A DNA stretch of 64,000 nucleotides from DSWT01 sp035420085 (GTDB taxonomy: Bacteria > Chloroflexota > Anaerolineae > B4-G1 > SLSP01), in NCBI GenBank assembly GCA_035420085.1, contig DAOLUH010000024.1:1-64000 (forward strand), read 5' to 3'. This document shows, piece after piece, positions 25,080 through 34,487 of the stretch (position 1 is the first letter of the stretch; each line of letters begins with the position of its first letter). The notes below the pieces were generated by a model that was given only the letters and a program-made list of their open reading frames with translations, was not told the DNA's origin and searched no databases. A program made the translations under genes and the position numbers.

Positions 25080-25379
25080 TCAGCGTACCGGCGGGACGAC
25101 AAAACAATTATCGCGCGCCGCAGGGGCGTTCGCCAACGCATCCTCTGTCGGCAGAGTGGACGATGGCTCATCCTCGCGCAGGACGGTGCGCAGCGGCAGC
25201 ACACTCGCCGTCGGTGGAATGGCGTCCGTATCCAGGGTTTGCAGTCGCGCTGCATAGTCCAAAATCGCGGAAAGCTGTTCCTGATACAACGTCAGCTCAG
25301 CCTCACCCACATCGAGGTGGGCCAGAGCGGCGATGTGCGCTACGTCGTCGCGGGTCAATGTCGTCGGAGTGGTTATCAT
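25080..25379 (-). CDS. gatC: Asp-tRNA(Asn)/Glu-tRNA(Gln) amidotransferase subunit C
   Basis: The 99-aa subunit stabilises the GatA-GatB complex. VAHIAALAHLDVGEAEL and the QEQLSAILDYAARLQTLDT helix are the standard GatC landmarks, and the C-terminal loop LREDEP...NAPAARDNCFVVP matches the segment that wraps around GatA. It heads the gatCA pair. A TATAAT box (25428-25433, minus strand) lies about 50 bp upstream, without a good -35. Confidence 0.94.
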   Translation of the reverse strand: MITTPTTLTRDDVAHIAALAHLDVGEAELTLYQEQLSAILDYAARLQTLDTDAIPPTASVLPLRTVLREDEPSSTLPTEDALANAPAARDNCFVVPPVR

Positions 25380-25601
25380 TTCCCAATGACTCGAACAGAA
25401 AAGTGTGTCCTTACGGCTGGATTATAGCACCTTTTTGCGCAGACGACGACAAGCAAAAATGCGGAAGAACAGCGCGTTCTTCCGTATCTTTCTCAAGCTT
25501 GTCAATGCTGGCTGTGGTGCGACTCGGCTAGACTTCATATTCTTTCTTCCTATGCTATAATCGTTCGCTAACTGGACAAGTGAAGGCTCTCTATCTTTAG
25601 C

Positions 25602-26135
25602 ATGACAAAAAGACCTTTGGGCAAGCTGGCGACGTGGGCGCGCGTGCGGTATCGGGTCGGGCAGTTTTTTACAACATTCTGGACTTCCTTTCGCCCGGTA
25701 GATGTGGCCTACGCTGCGCGCCATCTCGATGATGAGCTGCTGCGGCTGTTCCAGCGTATGCCGCGCGCCGAACAACATCACGGCATCACCATCTGCCAGA
25801 TGTTGGCGGCGCAAGGTTACACGGATCCCGACTTACTGGTCGCCGCGCTGCTCCACGACGTCGGGAAAATCAAAGCGCCGCCGCGCCTGTGGGATCGCGT
25901 CATCGCCGTCTTGGGGGAACACTTCGCGCCGGAGAGCACCGCGCGTTGGAGCGTTGGCGCGCCGCGCGGCCTGCGTCGTGGCTTTGTCGTGCGGCGGATG
26001 CATCCCGAATGGGGCGCGGCGCTCGCAAAGCAGGCGGGAGCAACGCCACGCACGGTGGATTTGATTCGTCATCACCATAGTCTGGCAGGAGATGACGGTG
26101 AATTGATTGCATTACAAATGACTGACGAGAAATAG
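25602..26135 (+). CDS. HD-domain phosphohydrolase
   Basis: This 177-aa protein has the metal site of HD hydrolases: H in QHHGIT (about residue 50), the HD pair in LVAALLHDVGKIKAPP (about 75-90), H in MHPEW and D/H in VDLIRHHHS. Such enzymes act on nucleotides or phosphorylated substrates; the specific target is unknown. The stop is 3 nt before the TyrA-like gene, with which it is cotranscribed. A TATAAT box at 25556-25561 lies about 40 bp upstream, with a poor -35. Confidence 0.82.
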   Translation: MTKRPLGKLATWARVRYRVGQFFTTFWTSFRPVDVAYAARHLDDELLRLFQRMPRAEQHHGITICQMLAAQGYTDPDLLVAALLHDVGKIKAPPRLWDRVIAVLGEHFAPESTARWSVGAPRGLRRGFVVRRMHPEWGAALAKQAGATPRTVDLIRHHHSLAGDDGELIALQMTDEK

Positions 26136-26138
26136 GTT

Positions 26139-27152
26139 ATGGACCGACAACGTATCACTATCATTGGTACTGGCTGTATTGGCACATCCATAGGATTGGC
26201 CCTTCGCGCATCGCCAGACGCCGACCATCTGGAAATCGTAGGGCACGACCGCGAACCGGGCCGCGCGCGGCAGGGAAAGGAGCATGGCGCGTTCGACCGG
26301 GCCGACTTCAACCTCGACCTGGCGCTGAACGGGGTGCGGTTGGTGATCCTGGCTGTCCCGCTCGCCGCCATGCGTGAGGCGCTGGCGGATGTCGGGCGGT
26401 TGCTGTCGCCGGATGCCGGTGTCGTCATCACCGACACGGCGCCGCTCAAAGCGCCCGTCATCGCCTGGGCAGACGAGTTGCTGCCGCCCGGCAACTACTT
26501 CGTGGGCGCGGATCCCTTCCTCGCGCCGGGTGTGGGCGGATGGGAACCGCTGGAAAGCCTGCACGACGCCCGCGCCGACCTGTTCAGCCGCGCCGTCTAC
26601 GCCATCACCGCGCGCCCCGACGATCATCCGAGCGCCGTGCGCGCTGTCGCTAACCTGGCGCTTGTGCTAGGCGCGGAACCGCTCTATATGGACCCCATCG
26701 AACACGACGCAGCGCGCGTCATCGCCGACGCCGTCCCCGATGTGCTGGCGACGGCGCTGTTCCAGGCGACCGCCGGCGCGCCCGGTTGGGCCGAGGTGCG
26801 CAAAGCCGCCGGCCGGCCCTTCGCCACGGCGACCGCCGCTGCCTCCGGCGATGCCGCCTCGCGCCGGATGCTCGCCCTCCTGGGACGTGATACGCTGCTG
26901 CGCGGCCTCGATGCGACGCTCGCCCGGCTGCAAGAATTGCGCCAGACCATCGCGCAGGGCGACGCCGAAGCGTTGGAAACCACATTCGCCGCCGCAGCCC
27001 AGGCGCGCACCTACTGGATGGCCGAAAGCCGCGAGCGCGCCTGGGAAATCGAGCGCGGCGCGCTGCAAAGCGACAACCTTTTCCAGCGCACGCTGCACAC
27101 GCTTTTTGGCGAGGGGCTTACGCCAAAACAAAAGCCACAAGCTCATGCATAA
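26139..27152 (+). CDS. Prephenate dehydrogenase-like (TyrA-family) oxidoreductase
   Basis: A 337-aa NAD(P)-binding protein with an N-terminal Rossmann motif GTGCIGTSIG (about residues 10-19) and the VILAVPLAAM and DTAPLKAPV segments typical of the TyrA family. The C-terminal helical dimerisation domain is present. However, the usual G-x-HP-M-x-G stretch that carries the catalytic His region reads GADPFLAPG here, so the His-Pro is replaced by Asp-Pro. It may therefore not be a prephenate dehydrogenase but a related beta-hydroxyacid or arogenate-type enzyme. No other aromatic amino acid genes lie nearby. Confidence 0.78.
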   Translation: MDRQRITIIGTGCIGTSIGLALRASPDADHLEIVGHDREPGRARQGKEHGAFDRADFNLDLALNGVRLVILAVPLAAMREALADVGRLLSPDAGVVITDTAPLKAPVIAWADELLPPGNYFVGADPFLAPGVGGWEPLESLHDARADLFSRAVYAITARPDDHPSAVRAVANLALVLGAEPLYMDPIEHDAARVIADAVPDVLATALFQATAGAPGWAEVRKAAGRPFATATAAASGDAASRRMLALLGRDTLLRGLDATLARLQELRQTIAQGDAEALETTFAAAAQARTYWMAESRERAWEIERGALQSDNLFQRTLHTLFGEGLTPKQKPQAHA

Positions 27153-27162
27153 CCATCCCGCG

Positions 27163-27230
27163 TCTTGCCTCTTGCATCCTGCATCCTGCATCTTGCATCC
27201 TGCATCTTGCATCTTGCATCCTATCTCTTG
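27163..27230. repeat. Heptamer-phased repeat array H4 (TCTTGCA/TCCTGCA)
   Basis: Nine or more consecutive 7-nt units alternate tcttgca and tcctgca with few errors, all in one orientation. It occupies the whole gap between the TyrA-like gene and the glycosyltransferase and replaces any obvious ribosome binding site for the latter. Confidence 0.75.
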
Positions 27231-27244
27231 TACACTGAGTCGGT

Positions 27245-28444
27245 ATGCCTGACCACCCACCGCGCATCCTGATGATCGCCCCTACGTCCTTTTTCCTGGA
27301 CTACGGCTGTCACATCCGCATCCTCGAAGAGGCGCGCGCGCTCCAGGCGCAGGGGATGCAGGTGCGCATCGTCACCTATTACCTGGGCCGCAACCTGCCT
27401 GGCCTGGACATTGTGCGCTGCGCGCCGACGCCCTGGCGCTCCGATTACGAGGTCGGCTCCTCGCGGCACAAGATCGCCTTCGATGTGCTGCTGGCGTGGA
27501 AGGCGTTGTGGACGGCGCGGGCCTGGCGGCCCGACATCATCCACGGGCATTTGCACGAAGGCGCGCTGATCGGCCACGTGCTCGCCAAACTGCTGCGCGT
27601 GCCCCTGGTCTTCGATTTTCAGGGCAGTTTGACGGGCGAGATGCTCGATCACAGCTTCCTGAAAAAGGATAGCGTGGCGCATTACTGGTGGCGGCGACTG
27701 GAAGAACGCATCGTCGAAATGCCAGATGCGATCATCACCAGCACTGTCCACAGCGCGGAACTCCTCGCTAGCGTCTTCAAACGCACAGAGAACGTCTATC
27801 CCCTGCCCGACAGCGTCAACCTGGATTTTCTGTTCCCGACGTGCATTACGCCGGAAGACCGCCAACAGCGGCGCACAGCGTTGGGCATTCCGCCGGAGCG
27901 TCAGGTCGTCGTCTACCTGGGGCTGCTGGCCGACTACCAAGGCATCCCGCAACTGCTGGAAGCCGCCGCTCGGCTGCGGGCGCAGGGCGAGGCCGTCTCC
28001 TTTTTGGTGATGGGCTTCCCGCAGGTGGAGCACTATCGCCACTACGCGCACACCCTGGGTCTCACCGAGCGGGACGTGATCTTCACCGGCAAGATGCCCT
28101 ACGAGGACATCCCCGCGCACCTGGCGCTTGGGGACGTCGCCGCCGCGCCGAAAATCTCGGCGACGGAGGGCAGCGGCAAAATCCTCAACTACATGGCGAT
28201 GGCGCTGCCGGTGGTGGCTTACGACACGCCGGTGAGCCGCGAGTATCTCAACAACCTGGGCCTTTACGCTGCGCCCGCGGGTGACGCTGAGGCGCTGGCG
28301 CAAACGTTGCGCGCGATCCTGCACGATCCCGACGGCGCGGCGCACCTGGGCGTGCAACTCCGCGAGCGCGCCGACAAACATTTCTCCTGGAGCCGCACCG
28401 GACGCCAACTCTTGCGCGTCTACGAAAAACTATGGCAACGCTAA
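27245..28444 (+). CDS. Glycosyltransferase family 4 (GT-B fold)
   Basis: The 399-aa protein has the GT-B two-domain plan: an N-terminal acceptor domain opening with RILMIAPTSFFLDYGCHIR, and a C-terminal donor-binding domain with VVYLGLLADYQGIPQLLEAA, VIFTGKMPYEDIPAHLALGDV and the EX7E-like segment around SATEGSGKILNYMAMALPVVA. It would transfer a sugar from a nucleotide-sugar donor to a lipid, protein or glycan. The last 13 bp overlap the MFS gene, implying coupled translation. Confidence 0.92.
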   Translation: MPDHPPRILMIAPTSFFLDYGCHIRILEEARALQAQGMQVRIVTYYLGRNLPGLDIVRCAPTPWRSDYEVGSSRHKIAFDVLLAWKALWTARAWRPDIIHGHLHEGALIGHVLAKLLRVPLVFDFQGSLTGEMLDHSFLKKDSVAHYWWRRLEERIVEMPDAIITSTVHSAELLASVFKRTENVYPLPDSVNLDFLFPTCITPEDRQQRRTALGIPPERQVVVYLGLLADYQGIPQLLEAAARLRAQGEAVSFLVMGFPQVEHYRHYAHTLGLTERDVIFTGKMPYEDIPAHLALGDVAAAPKISATEGSGKILNYMAMALPVVAYDTPVSREYLNNLGLYAAPAGDAEALAQTLRAILHDPDGAAHLGVQLRERADKHFSWSRTGRQLLRVYEKLWQR

Positions 28445-29652
28445 AACATACGTCCCAACGCAGCCCATATTGGCGCGCCTCGCTTTTCTATTTCAGCCTG
28501 TGGGCTGTGATGGGTGCGCAAATGCCGTTCTTCAACGTCTACTTCGCCCGCCTGGGCCTCAGCGGCCTGCAAATCGGCATTCTCTCCGCCGCTTTCCCGC
28601 TGATGACGCTGTTGGTCGGCCCGGCGCTCGCGCTGCTGGCCGACCGGCGACGCTGGCAGAAGCGGATGCTGCTCATCTCCATCGGCGGGACAGGGGCGCT
28701 GCTCATCCTTTTCATCTTCCCGCGGACCTTTGCGCCGTTGTTGCTCCTGGTTCTGGTGCGCGCGGCGCTGTTCAGTCCGATGATGTCCATCGGCGACGGC
28801 ATGGTGGCGCGCATGGCAGCCCGCCACCGTATTGATTATGGCAAGCTGCGCCTGTGGGGATCGCTGAGTTTCGCTATAGCGGCCTTGATCTGCGGCGCGC
28901 TGTGGGAACGGTGGGGCTTTCAGGCGATGTTCATCGTGACGAGTCTATTGACCCTGCCGGTATTATGGTCCGCAACGGGTCTGGAGGAGAGCGCGCCCGC
29001 CGCCGCAGACCAACAAAAGAAAAGCACAGCCGCTGCGCCTACCTTGCACAACCTGCGCCGGGATCAAGGTTTGATCGTCATCCTCCTGGCAGTCTCGCTG
29101 GTCGGCATTGCCGAAGGGATGTACGGGACGTTCTCCGGCGTCTATATGGATCAGCTCGGCGGCGGACAATTACTGGTCGGCGCGCTCTTCGGGCTTTCGG
29201 CGCTCGCCGAACCCCCGGTGATGCACTACAGCGGCGCTATCTTCCGCAAACTTGGCAAGCCGGTGAGTATCCTGCTGGCCTACGGGCTGGTCGGCATTGC
29301 CTTCCTGGGATACGGGTTGGTGCGCCAGCCCTGGCTCATCCTGGCGTTTGCGATGCTCAAGGGCGCTGGCTTTGCGCTCTATTTCGTGGGGAACGTGAGC
29401 CTGATTGACGAGCGCGCACCTGAAGCGTGGACATCCACCCTGCAATCGCTGATGAACGCCGCCACGCGCGGCCTCGCGCCGCTCGTCACCAACCCGCTGG
29501 CCGGCTGGCTCGCCGACAGCATGGGCTTGCCCGTCGTTTTCATTGGGTCGGGGATTGCCGCGCTGTTGGCTGCCGGTGTTGTCTTCGGCGCGGTGGTGCG
29601 GCGGCAGTTCGAGGCGCGACCGCTGCTGAATGAAGATGTTATGCAGAGGTAG
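28432..29652 (+). CDS. MFS transporter (MFS_1_like)
   Basis: A 406-aa, 12-helix permease. It opens with a hydrophobic segment, LFYFSLWAVMGAQMPFFNVYFARLG, and the loop ADRRRWQKR after segment 2, in the style of the LacY/HcaT-like subgroup that often carries sugars, nucleosides or aromatic acids. It overlaps the glycosyltransferase gene by 13 bp, so a role in moving a sugar-linked compound is possible but unproven. Confidence 0.85.
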   Translation: MATLKHTSQRSPYWRASLFYFSLWAVMGAQMPFFNVYFARLGLSGLQIGILSAAFPLMTLLVGPALALLADRRRWQKRMLLISIGGTGALLILFIFPRTFAPLLLLVLVRAALFSPMMSIGDGMVARMAARHRIDYGKLRLWGSLSFAIAALICGALWERWGFQAMFIVTSLLTLPVLWSATGLEESAPAAADQQKKSTAAAPTLHNLRRDQGLIVILLAVSLVGIAEGMYGTFSGVYMDQLGGGQLLVGALFGLSALAEPPVMHYSGAIFRKLGKPVSILLAYGLVGIAFLGYGLVRQPWLILAFAMLKGAGFALYFVGNVSLIDERAPEAWTSTLQSLMNAATRGLAPLVTNPLAGWLADSMGLPVVFIGSGIAALLAAGVVFGAVVRRQFEARPLLNEDVMQR

Positions 29653-29705
29653 GGCTTTACATTGGCGGCGCTTCGTGCTACATTTTATGCAGCGTATTCT
29701 GGGAG

Positions 29706-29719
29706 GCGACTGAAGTCGC
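29706..29719. repeat. GCGACTgaAGTCGC palindrome, copy 1
   Basis: A short palindrome followed by TGCTACACGG. The same core with the same downstream CTAC occurs at 39328-39341, consistent with a dispersed palindromic repeat. Confidence 0.5.
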
Positions 29720-29741
29720 TGCTACACGGTACGGTGGCTTT

Positions 29742-31370
29742 ATGAACGGCGATATAAAACAGACACAGCGTCCGCCTATGGCGAAATTGAAAGTCATAAC
29801 ACGCGCACTGGCGGCGATCCTCATCCTGATGATCGTCGTTTTTGCTGTGGCGGCGTGGCTGGCGCTGCGCCACCCGGCGGACACGATCCTGTCCGGCGTG
29901 CGCGTGCAAACCACGGACGTGAGCGGCCTGACCGTGGACGAAGCTGTCGCGGCGCTCACACGCGCGCTGCCCGCGCCAGAAACGTCGGGCGTCAATGTCC
30001 AGGTTGCCGGGCAGACGTGGCGCGTTGCCTGGGCGGAGGTGGGCCAGCGGTACGATGTTCGCGCGACGGCGCGGGCCGCCTACACCGTAGGGCGCGACGC
30101 CGACGGCGAGGTTCCGCTGCTGGCGAGCTTGCGCGAGCAGAACGTCGTCATCGCGCCGGTCATCGTCCCCGCGGACCCGGCGCGGGTGCGGGAGGCCGTG
30201 GCGCGCATCGCGGCAGAGGTGACGCGCGCGCCGGTGGACGCGGGGCTGACGCTCGACGGCGGAACCGTCGTCGCCACGGAAGGGCAGGCAGGGCAGCGTC
30301 TCGACGTAGAAGAGGCTGCCGCGCGCGTGCTTCAGGCGTTGGCGGATGGAGCGCCCGCCGTGGAATTGGCGCTCATCGCTGTGCCGCCGACCATCGCCGC
30401 GCCGGAACCGGCGCGCACGCAGGCGCAGACGTGGCTGGCGCAGCCCTTCACCCTCGTCGTGGACGATCCGCTCACCGGCAAATTGCTCGAAAACGAGCTG
30501 CCGGCCGGCTATCGCGCCGAGTTTATCGCGCCGCTTGAGCGTATCGCCGCCTGGCTCGAACCGCGCGTCGAAGGCCAGAGCGTCAAACTGTACCTCAACG
30601 ACGCGCCGGTGAGGGCGTGGCTGGAAGAAGTCGCGCCGCAGGTCGGCGAAGAACGGCGGCTGGATATCGGTCCGACGCTGAAAAACGTGCTCGCGGCGCT
30701 GTACGCCGGGCAGCACCAGGCCCAGGCAAACGTCCGCCACCCGGATCGCAGCTACATCGTCCAGCCCGGCGACACGCTGTCGCTCATCGCCTACAACCAT
30801 CACATGCCCCTGTACCAGCTCAAGAAGGCAAACCCCGATGTGGATCCCGGCGCGATTGATGTTGGGCAAGAACTGGTCATCCCGTCCATTGATGTATTGC
30901 TCCCCTATCCCCTGACGCCCGGCAAGCGCATCGAGATTGACCTGCCGAAACAGCAAATGCGCGTTTTCGAGTACGACACGCAGATTTACACGTTCACCGT
31001 TTCCAGCGGCATTTCGCGCACGCCGACCATTCCGGGGCAGTTTCAGATTTTGTTCAAGGAAGAGATGGCCTTCGCGCAGCGCTGGCGGCTGGATATGCCG
31101 TACTTTATGGGCATCTACGAAGAGGACGAAGGGTTCTTCAACGGCATCCACGAATTGCCGATCACGCACTACGGGACGCGGCTCTCGCGGGGCGTGTTGG
31201 GGTGGCCGGCTTCCTTCGGCTGCATCATCCTCGACGTAGGCGACGCGGAGACGCTCTTCAAGTGGGCGGAAGTAGGCACGCTGGTGCGCATTGAGGGCTA
31301 CGCGCCCGGCACGCCCTCCTGGCAGCAGACGCTCGACGATCTCGCGCCGCTTGAAGGCGCAGGGCCATAG
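29742..31370 (+). CDS. L,D-transpeptidase with VanW-type peptidoglycan-binding and LysM domains
   Basis: This 542-aa envelope protein has an N-terminal TM anchor (about residues 20-42), PG-binding-4/VanW-like blocks (about 45-330), a LysM domain (YIVQPGDTLSLIAYNHHMPL, about 346-365 onward), and a C-terminal YkuD domain. The YkuD catalytic signature is visible as NGIHELP followed about 18 residues later by SFGCIIL, where the Cys is the nucleophile; most members have S-H-G-C. It probably makes 3-3 peptidoglycan cross-links or anchors proteins outside the membrane. Starts at 29742 or 29778 both precede the TM segment. Confidence 0.9.
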   Translation: MNGDIKQTQRPPMAKLKVITRALAAILILMIVVFAVAAWLALRHPADTILSGVRVQTTDVSGLTVDEAVAALTRALPAPETSGVNVQVAGQTWRVAWAEVGQRYDVRATARAAYTVGRDADGEVPLLASLREQNVVIAPVIVPADPARVREAVARIAAEVTRAPVDAGLTLDGGTVVATEGQAGQRLDVEEAAARVLQALADGAPAVELALIAVPPTIAAPEPARTQAQTWLAQPFTLVVDDPLTGKLLENELPAGYRAEFIAPLERIAAWLEPRVEGQSVKLYLNDAPVRAWLEEVAPQVGEERRLDIGPTLKNVLAALYAGQHQAQANVRHPDRSYIVQPGDTLSLIAYNHHMPLYQLKKANPDVDPGAIDVGQELVIPSIDVLLPYPLTPGKRIEIDLPKQQMRVFEYDTQIYTFTVSSGISRTPTIPGQFQILFKEEMAFAQRWRLDMPYFMGIYEEDEGFFNGIHELPITHYGTRLSRGVLGWPASFGCIILDVGDAETLFKWAEVGTLVRIEGYAPGTPSWQQTLDDLAPLEGAGP

Positions 31371-31400
31371 TCATCCAGTACTGGGAAAGGAGCGTGGTTT

Positions 31401-32294
31401 ATGGGACAATCATCCCAACTCCGTAAGATCGGAATACTGCTCTTGTGGGGGAGCATTTTTGTCGCGGTCGGGCTGGTCAGTTGGGGACTGGCGACACAGC
31501 TCATTCCACGGCCGGCGGTGGGACTGATCAAAGTGAGCTATGAAATCTGGTCCACCGGCACCGATCTCGATTTCGGCAGCGTCGAGTTGTTTCAGGCCGA
31601 GATCGAAAGCGCGCGCCGCGATCCGCGCATCAAGGCGGTGGTCGTCCAGTTTGACTCGCCTGGCGGGGAAGTTGTTGCCAGCCAGACCTTGTATCTGGAG
31701 CTGCAGGCGCTGCGCAAGGAGATGCCGGTGATCGGCGCTATCGGATCGGTGGCGGGCAGCGGCGCTTATTACGCGGCGATGGGCACGGATCCGCTTTACG
31801 CCCGTCCCTCGTCGTCAGTGGGCAACGTCGGCGTATGGGGCTATGTCCCGCCGGATTTGGCCGTGAACGACGTCATCCTGGCGAGCGGCCCGTTTAAATT
31901 GACCGGCAGCAACCGCGACGAATTTCTGCGCGAGATTGAGGGGATCAAACAGGAATTTCTGGCAACGGTGACGAGCCAGCGCGGCGCGCGGCTGCGCATT
32001 TCTGCCGAGGAACTCTCGCAGGGGTTAGTCTATCCGGGACGTGAGGCGCTGCGTCTGGGTTTGATTGATTATATAGGGACGTTGAGCGACGCCATCGCTG
32101 CCGCTGCGCAACAAGCGGGCACCCAACACTACACCGTCGTGGACTTAGAAGCCCGCGTGCTGGATACCTATTTCCAGGGGGAATCCGCCTTTGTCAACAC
32201 CTGGATCGGAGCCGCTGACCCGGCGACCGGGAAACGGACACTGCCGCCGGGCATCTATCTGCTATACGATATGCGCCTGCGAGGGACCCCATGA
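31401..32294 (+). CDS. S49-family signal peptide peptidase (SppA-like)
   Basis: A 297-aa membrane-anchored serine protease. One TM helix (about residues 10-32) precedes a ClpP/crotonase-fold domain with VVVQFDSPGGEVVAS and the nucleophile serine in IGSVAGSGAYYAAM; a general-base lysine would be in the FKLTGSNRDEF stretch. It degrades signal peptides or membrane fragments. It overlaps the next gene by ATGA, so the two are translationally coupled. Confidence 0.9.
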   Translation: MGQSSQLRKIGILLLWGSIFVAVGLVSWGLATQLIPRPAVGLIKVSYEIWSTGTDLDFGSVELFQAEIESARRDPRIKAVVVQFDSPGGEVVASQTLYLELQALRKEMPVIGAIGSVAGSGAYYAAMGTDPLYARPSSSVGNVGVWGYVPPDLAVNDVILASGPFKLTGSNRDEFLREIEGIKQEFLATVTSQRGARLRISAEELSQGLVYPGREALRLGLIDYIGTLSDAIAAAAQQAGTQHYTVVDLEARVLDTYFQGESAFVNTWIGAADPATGKRTLPPGIYLLYDMRLRGTP

Positions 32295-34396
32295 AAACAC
32301 TCATTCGTCTCCTTTTGCTGCTCAGCCTCGTCGCGGCGATTTTTGCCGGGCGTTGGTTTTGGTTCTACGGAAACGGACCGGCGTATCAGCCCCCGCAGAT
32401 TGCGGAAATTCAAGCGGATAAGGTCGGGGGAGCGCCGACTCTGGATCACCGGGCGTTTGCCGATGAACCCGTGGCCGGCAACGGGCATGTGCTCATTGAT
32501 CTGGCCCATCACAACAACCTCACGCGCAACGATTTAAGCCCGCTGCAATCGCGGCTGGAGGCGCGAGGCGTGACGGTGGAATTCTTCAACGGCGACGTGA
32601 CGTTGAGTTACGCGCTCTATCAAGCGACGGCGCTGATCGTCCTTGCACCATCCGTACCATTCACATCCGGGGAGCAGAAAGCCATCGCCGCTTTTGTGAA
32701 GGACGGCGGGCGGCTGTTCCTGGCCGCCGATCCCACCCGCCCGGTGCCGCCAGAATATACGGCGGAGGACGATGTGGAGTCGGCTGCTTTCTTTCCTACC
32801 AGCGCCGTCCCGGCGATGAACAGCGTGGCGAACCTCTTCGACGTCACGTATTTTGACGACTATCTCTACAACCTGGATGAGAATGTGGGCAACTATCGCA
32901 ACGTAGCGTTCACGCCTGCCGCCGGGCAGACGCCGCTCACCCAGGATGTGGAGACCGTCGTCTTTTTCGCGGCCCATTCGATGCGCAGCGCCGGAACGGC
33001 GTTGTTCAAGGGAGATCCCGCCGTCGCGTCGACCGTGCGCACCGGCGAGACCGATCTCCCGCCAGCCATCCTCGCCGCCGATGCGCGCGTGCTGGCGCTG
33101 GGCGACATCACCTGCCTTACCGCCCCCTATCACACCGTCGCCGACAACGACCGCTTCCTCAGCCACATCGCGGACTGGCTGGCGCAGGATACGCGCGTGC
33201 GCAATGCGTTGGAAGATTTCCCCTACCTCTTCGGCCCACAGGTAGACCTGGTGCAGATCAGCGGCGACCGCGTTGATCCGCGCCTGATTACCAAAGGTGG
33301 GACGCTACAGACATACTTCGAGGAAACCGGGCGTTCTCTCACCCTCCGCACCGATGTCGTCCCCGACCACGACGCGCTGCTGGTAGGCTTGTTCAGCGAT
33401 GTGGAAACCGTCAAGGCGCTGCTGGCGCAAAACGGCATCACGTTGACGACGGTTGTGGCCGAAGACACCCTTCCTGCCGTCCAACCCAAAGCCGAGCAAA
33501 CCTCCAACGGCGCAACCGCGCCGGAACAGTACCTCGAAATTCCGGCGCTGGGCGCGTTGAGCGTGAAGGGCATCACGCTTTTCATTGTGGATTGCAACGC
33601 CGAAAGATGCAACATCAGCATTGTGGCCGAAACGGCGGAGAGCGTGGCATCCGCCGTCGAACGGCTGGCGAATCACAATTTCGTTGGTTGCGCGCAGGCA
33701 GGTGCGACAACCTTGTGCGCCGCAGAAGGAGCGCCAGAGGCGCAGCCGAAAGCGACTGAGCCAGCGCCCGCCAAACGGATTTTGGTCATCTCGGTCGAAG
33801 CTGGCGAAGGAGGCGTCCGCACAAGCGCCGCCGATTTCGTGAATATGCTCGACGACATCTACGCCGTGACCCGGTGGACGATCCCCGATGACGGGCAACC
33901 CACCAGGACTGACCTGGAAGGATACGCCGTCTACATCATTGATTCCGGCGATTACGCCGGCAGCCTGTCCGATTCCCCGGCTTTCCAGGCCATTGACAGA
34001 ATCAGCAGCGGCAACGTGCTGCTGGTCGGCGCCCAGCCTTTGCCCATTGACACCGCAGAGTTTGAGTACGCGCCCATCAATGATCTGGTCGTGGCCAACA
34101 CAACGCATCCCTTACTCGAAGGGTTGACGGCGGGGGAACTGATCACGCTGCTCCCGTCTGAAAGCAGCGTCCCCGCTATGATTATCTCCGGCAACGACGT
34201 CGAGAGCGCCATACTGCTCACGCGCGGACCCAACAGCCCATCCACCGGCAGTCCGGCATTGGTTGCGGCGGTGGACGAGACGAGCGATATCAACCGTATC
34301 GTTGTCGCTGCGTTCCCCTTCTACCGGTTGCCGGAATCCGTGCAGCGCACGCTGGCGCTCAATATCGCGGCGTGGCTTATGGCAGATGGGGATTGA
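32291..34396 (+). CDS. Membrane-anchored GATase-like (DUF4350-type) protein
   Basis: This 701-aa protein starts with a TM/signal helix (LIRLLLLLSLVAAIFAGRWFW). The first domain (about 60-320) contains LIVLAPSVPFTSGEQKAIAAFVKDGGRLFLAAD, the pattern of class I GATase-like domains found in DUF4350 and GldG-type proteins. A second related region (about 495-700) has ILVISVEAGEGGV, YAVYIIDSGDY and ITLLPSESSVPA. No catalytic Cys nucleophile is clear, so a binding or scaffold role outside the membrane is likelier. Coupled to the S49 protease gene. Confidence 0.7.
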   Translation: MKTLIRLLLLLSLVAAIFAGRWFWFYGNGPAYQPPQIAEIQADKVGGAPTLDHRAFADEPVAGNGHVLIDLAHHNNLTRNDLSPLQSRLEARGVTVEFFNGDVTLSYALYQATALIVLAPSVPFTSGEQKAIAAFVKDGGRLFLAADPTRPVPPEYTAEDDVESAAFFPTSAVPAMNSVANLFDVTYFDDYLYNLDENVGNYRNVAFTPAAGQTPLTQDVETVVFFAAHSMRSAGTALFKGDPAVASTVRTGETDLPPAILAADARVLALGDITCLTAPYHTVADNDRFLSHIADWLAQDTRVRNALEDFPYLFGPQVDLVQISGDRVDPRLITKGGTLQTYFEETGRSLTLRTDVVPDHDALLVGLFSDVETVKALLAQNGITLTTVVAEDTLPAVQPKAEQTSNGATAPEQYLEIPALGALSVKGITLFIVDCNAERCNISIVAETAESVASAVERLANHNFVGCAQAGATTLCAAEGAPEAQPKATEPAPAKRILVISVEAGEGGVRTSAADFVNMLDDIYAVTRWTIPDDGQPTRTDLEGYAVYIIDSGDYAGSLSDSPAFQAIDRISSGNVLLVGAQPLPIDTAEFEYAPINDLVVANTTHPLLEGLTAGELITLLPSESSVPAMIISGNDVESAILLTRGPNSPSTGSPALVAAVDETSDINRIVVAAFPFYRLPESVQRTLALNIAAWLMADGD

Positions 34397-34487
34397 GTTT
34401 CCTCTGCCACAGCCCGGCAGTCTCGCGTCGCGGAGCCGGATGGGCATTTTCTATCCAGGGTAATGCCGATTCTGGACGCATAAGTCT

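Noticed and set aside
25070..25255. 62-residue N-terminal extension of GatA
   Set aside because: It overlaps gatC, is Arg/Cys-rich and unlike GatA; a good ribosome binding site precedes GTG 25069.
25458..25485. Hairpin cggaagaac/gttcttccg as an attenuator of gatCA
   Set aside because: It lies upstream of the likely -10 box of gatC (25428-25433), so it would not be in that transcript; no leader peptide is seen.
27163..27230. Possible CRISPR array
   Set aside because: Units are 7 nt with no spacers, so it is a microsatellite-like array; no cas genes are present.
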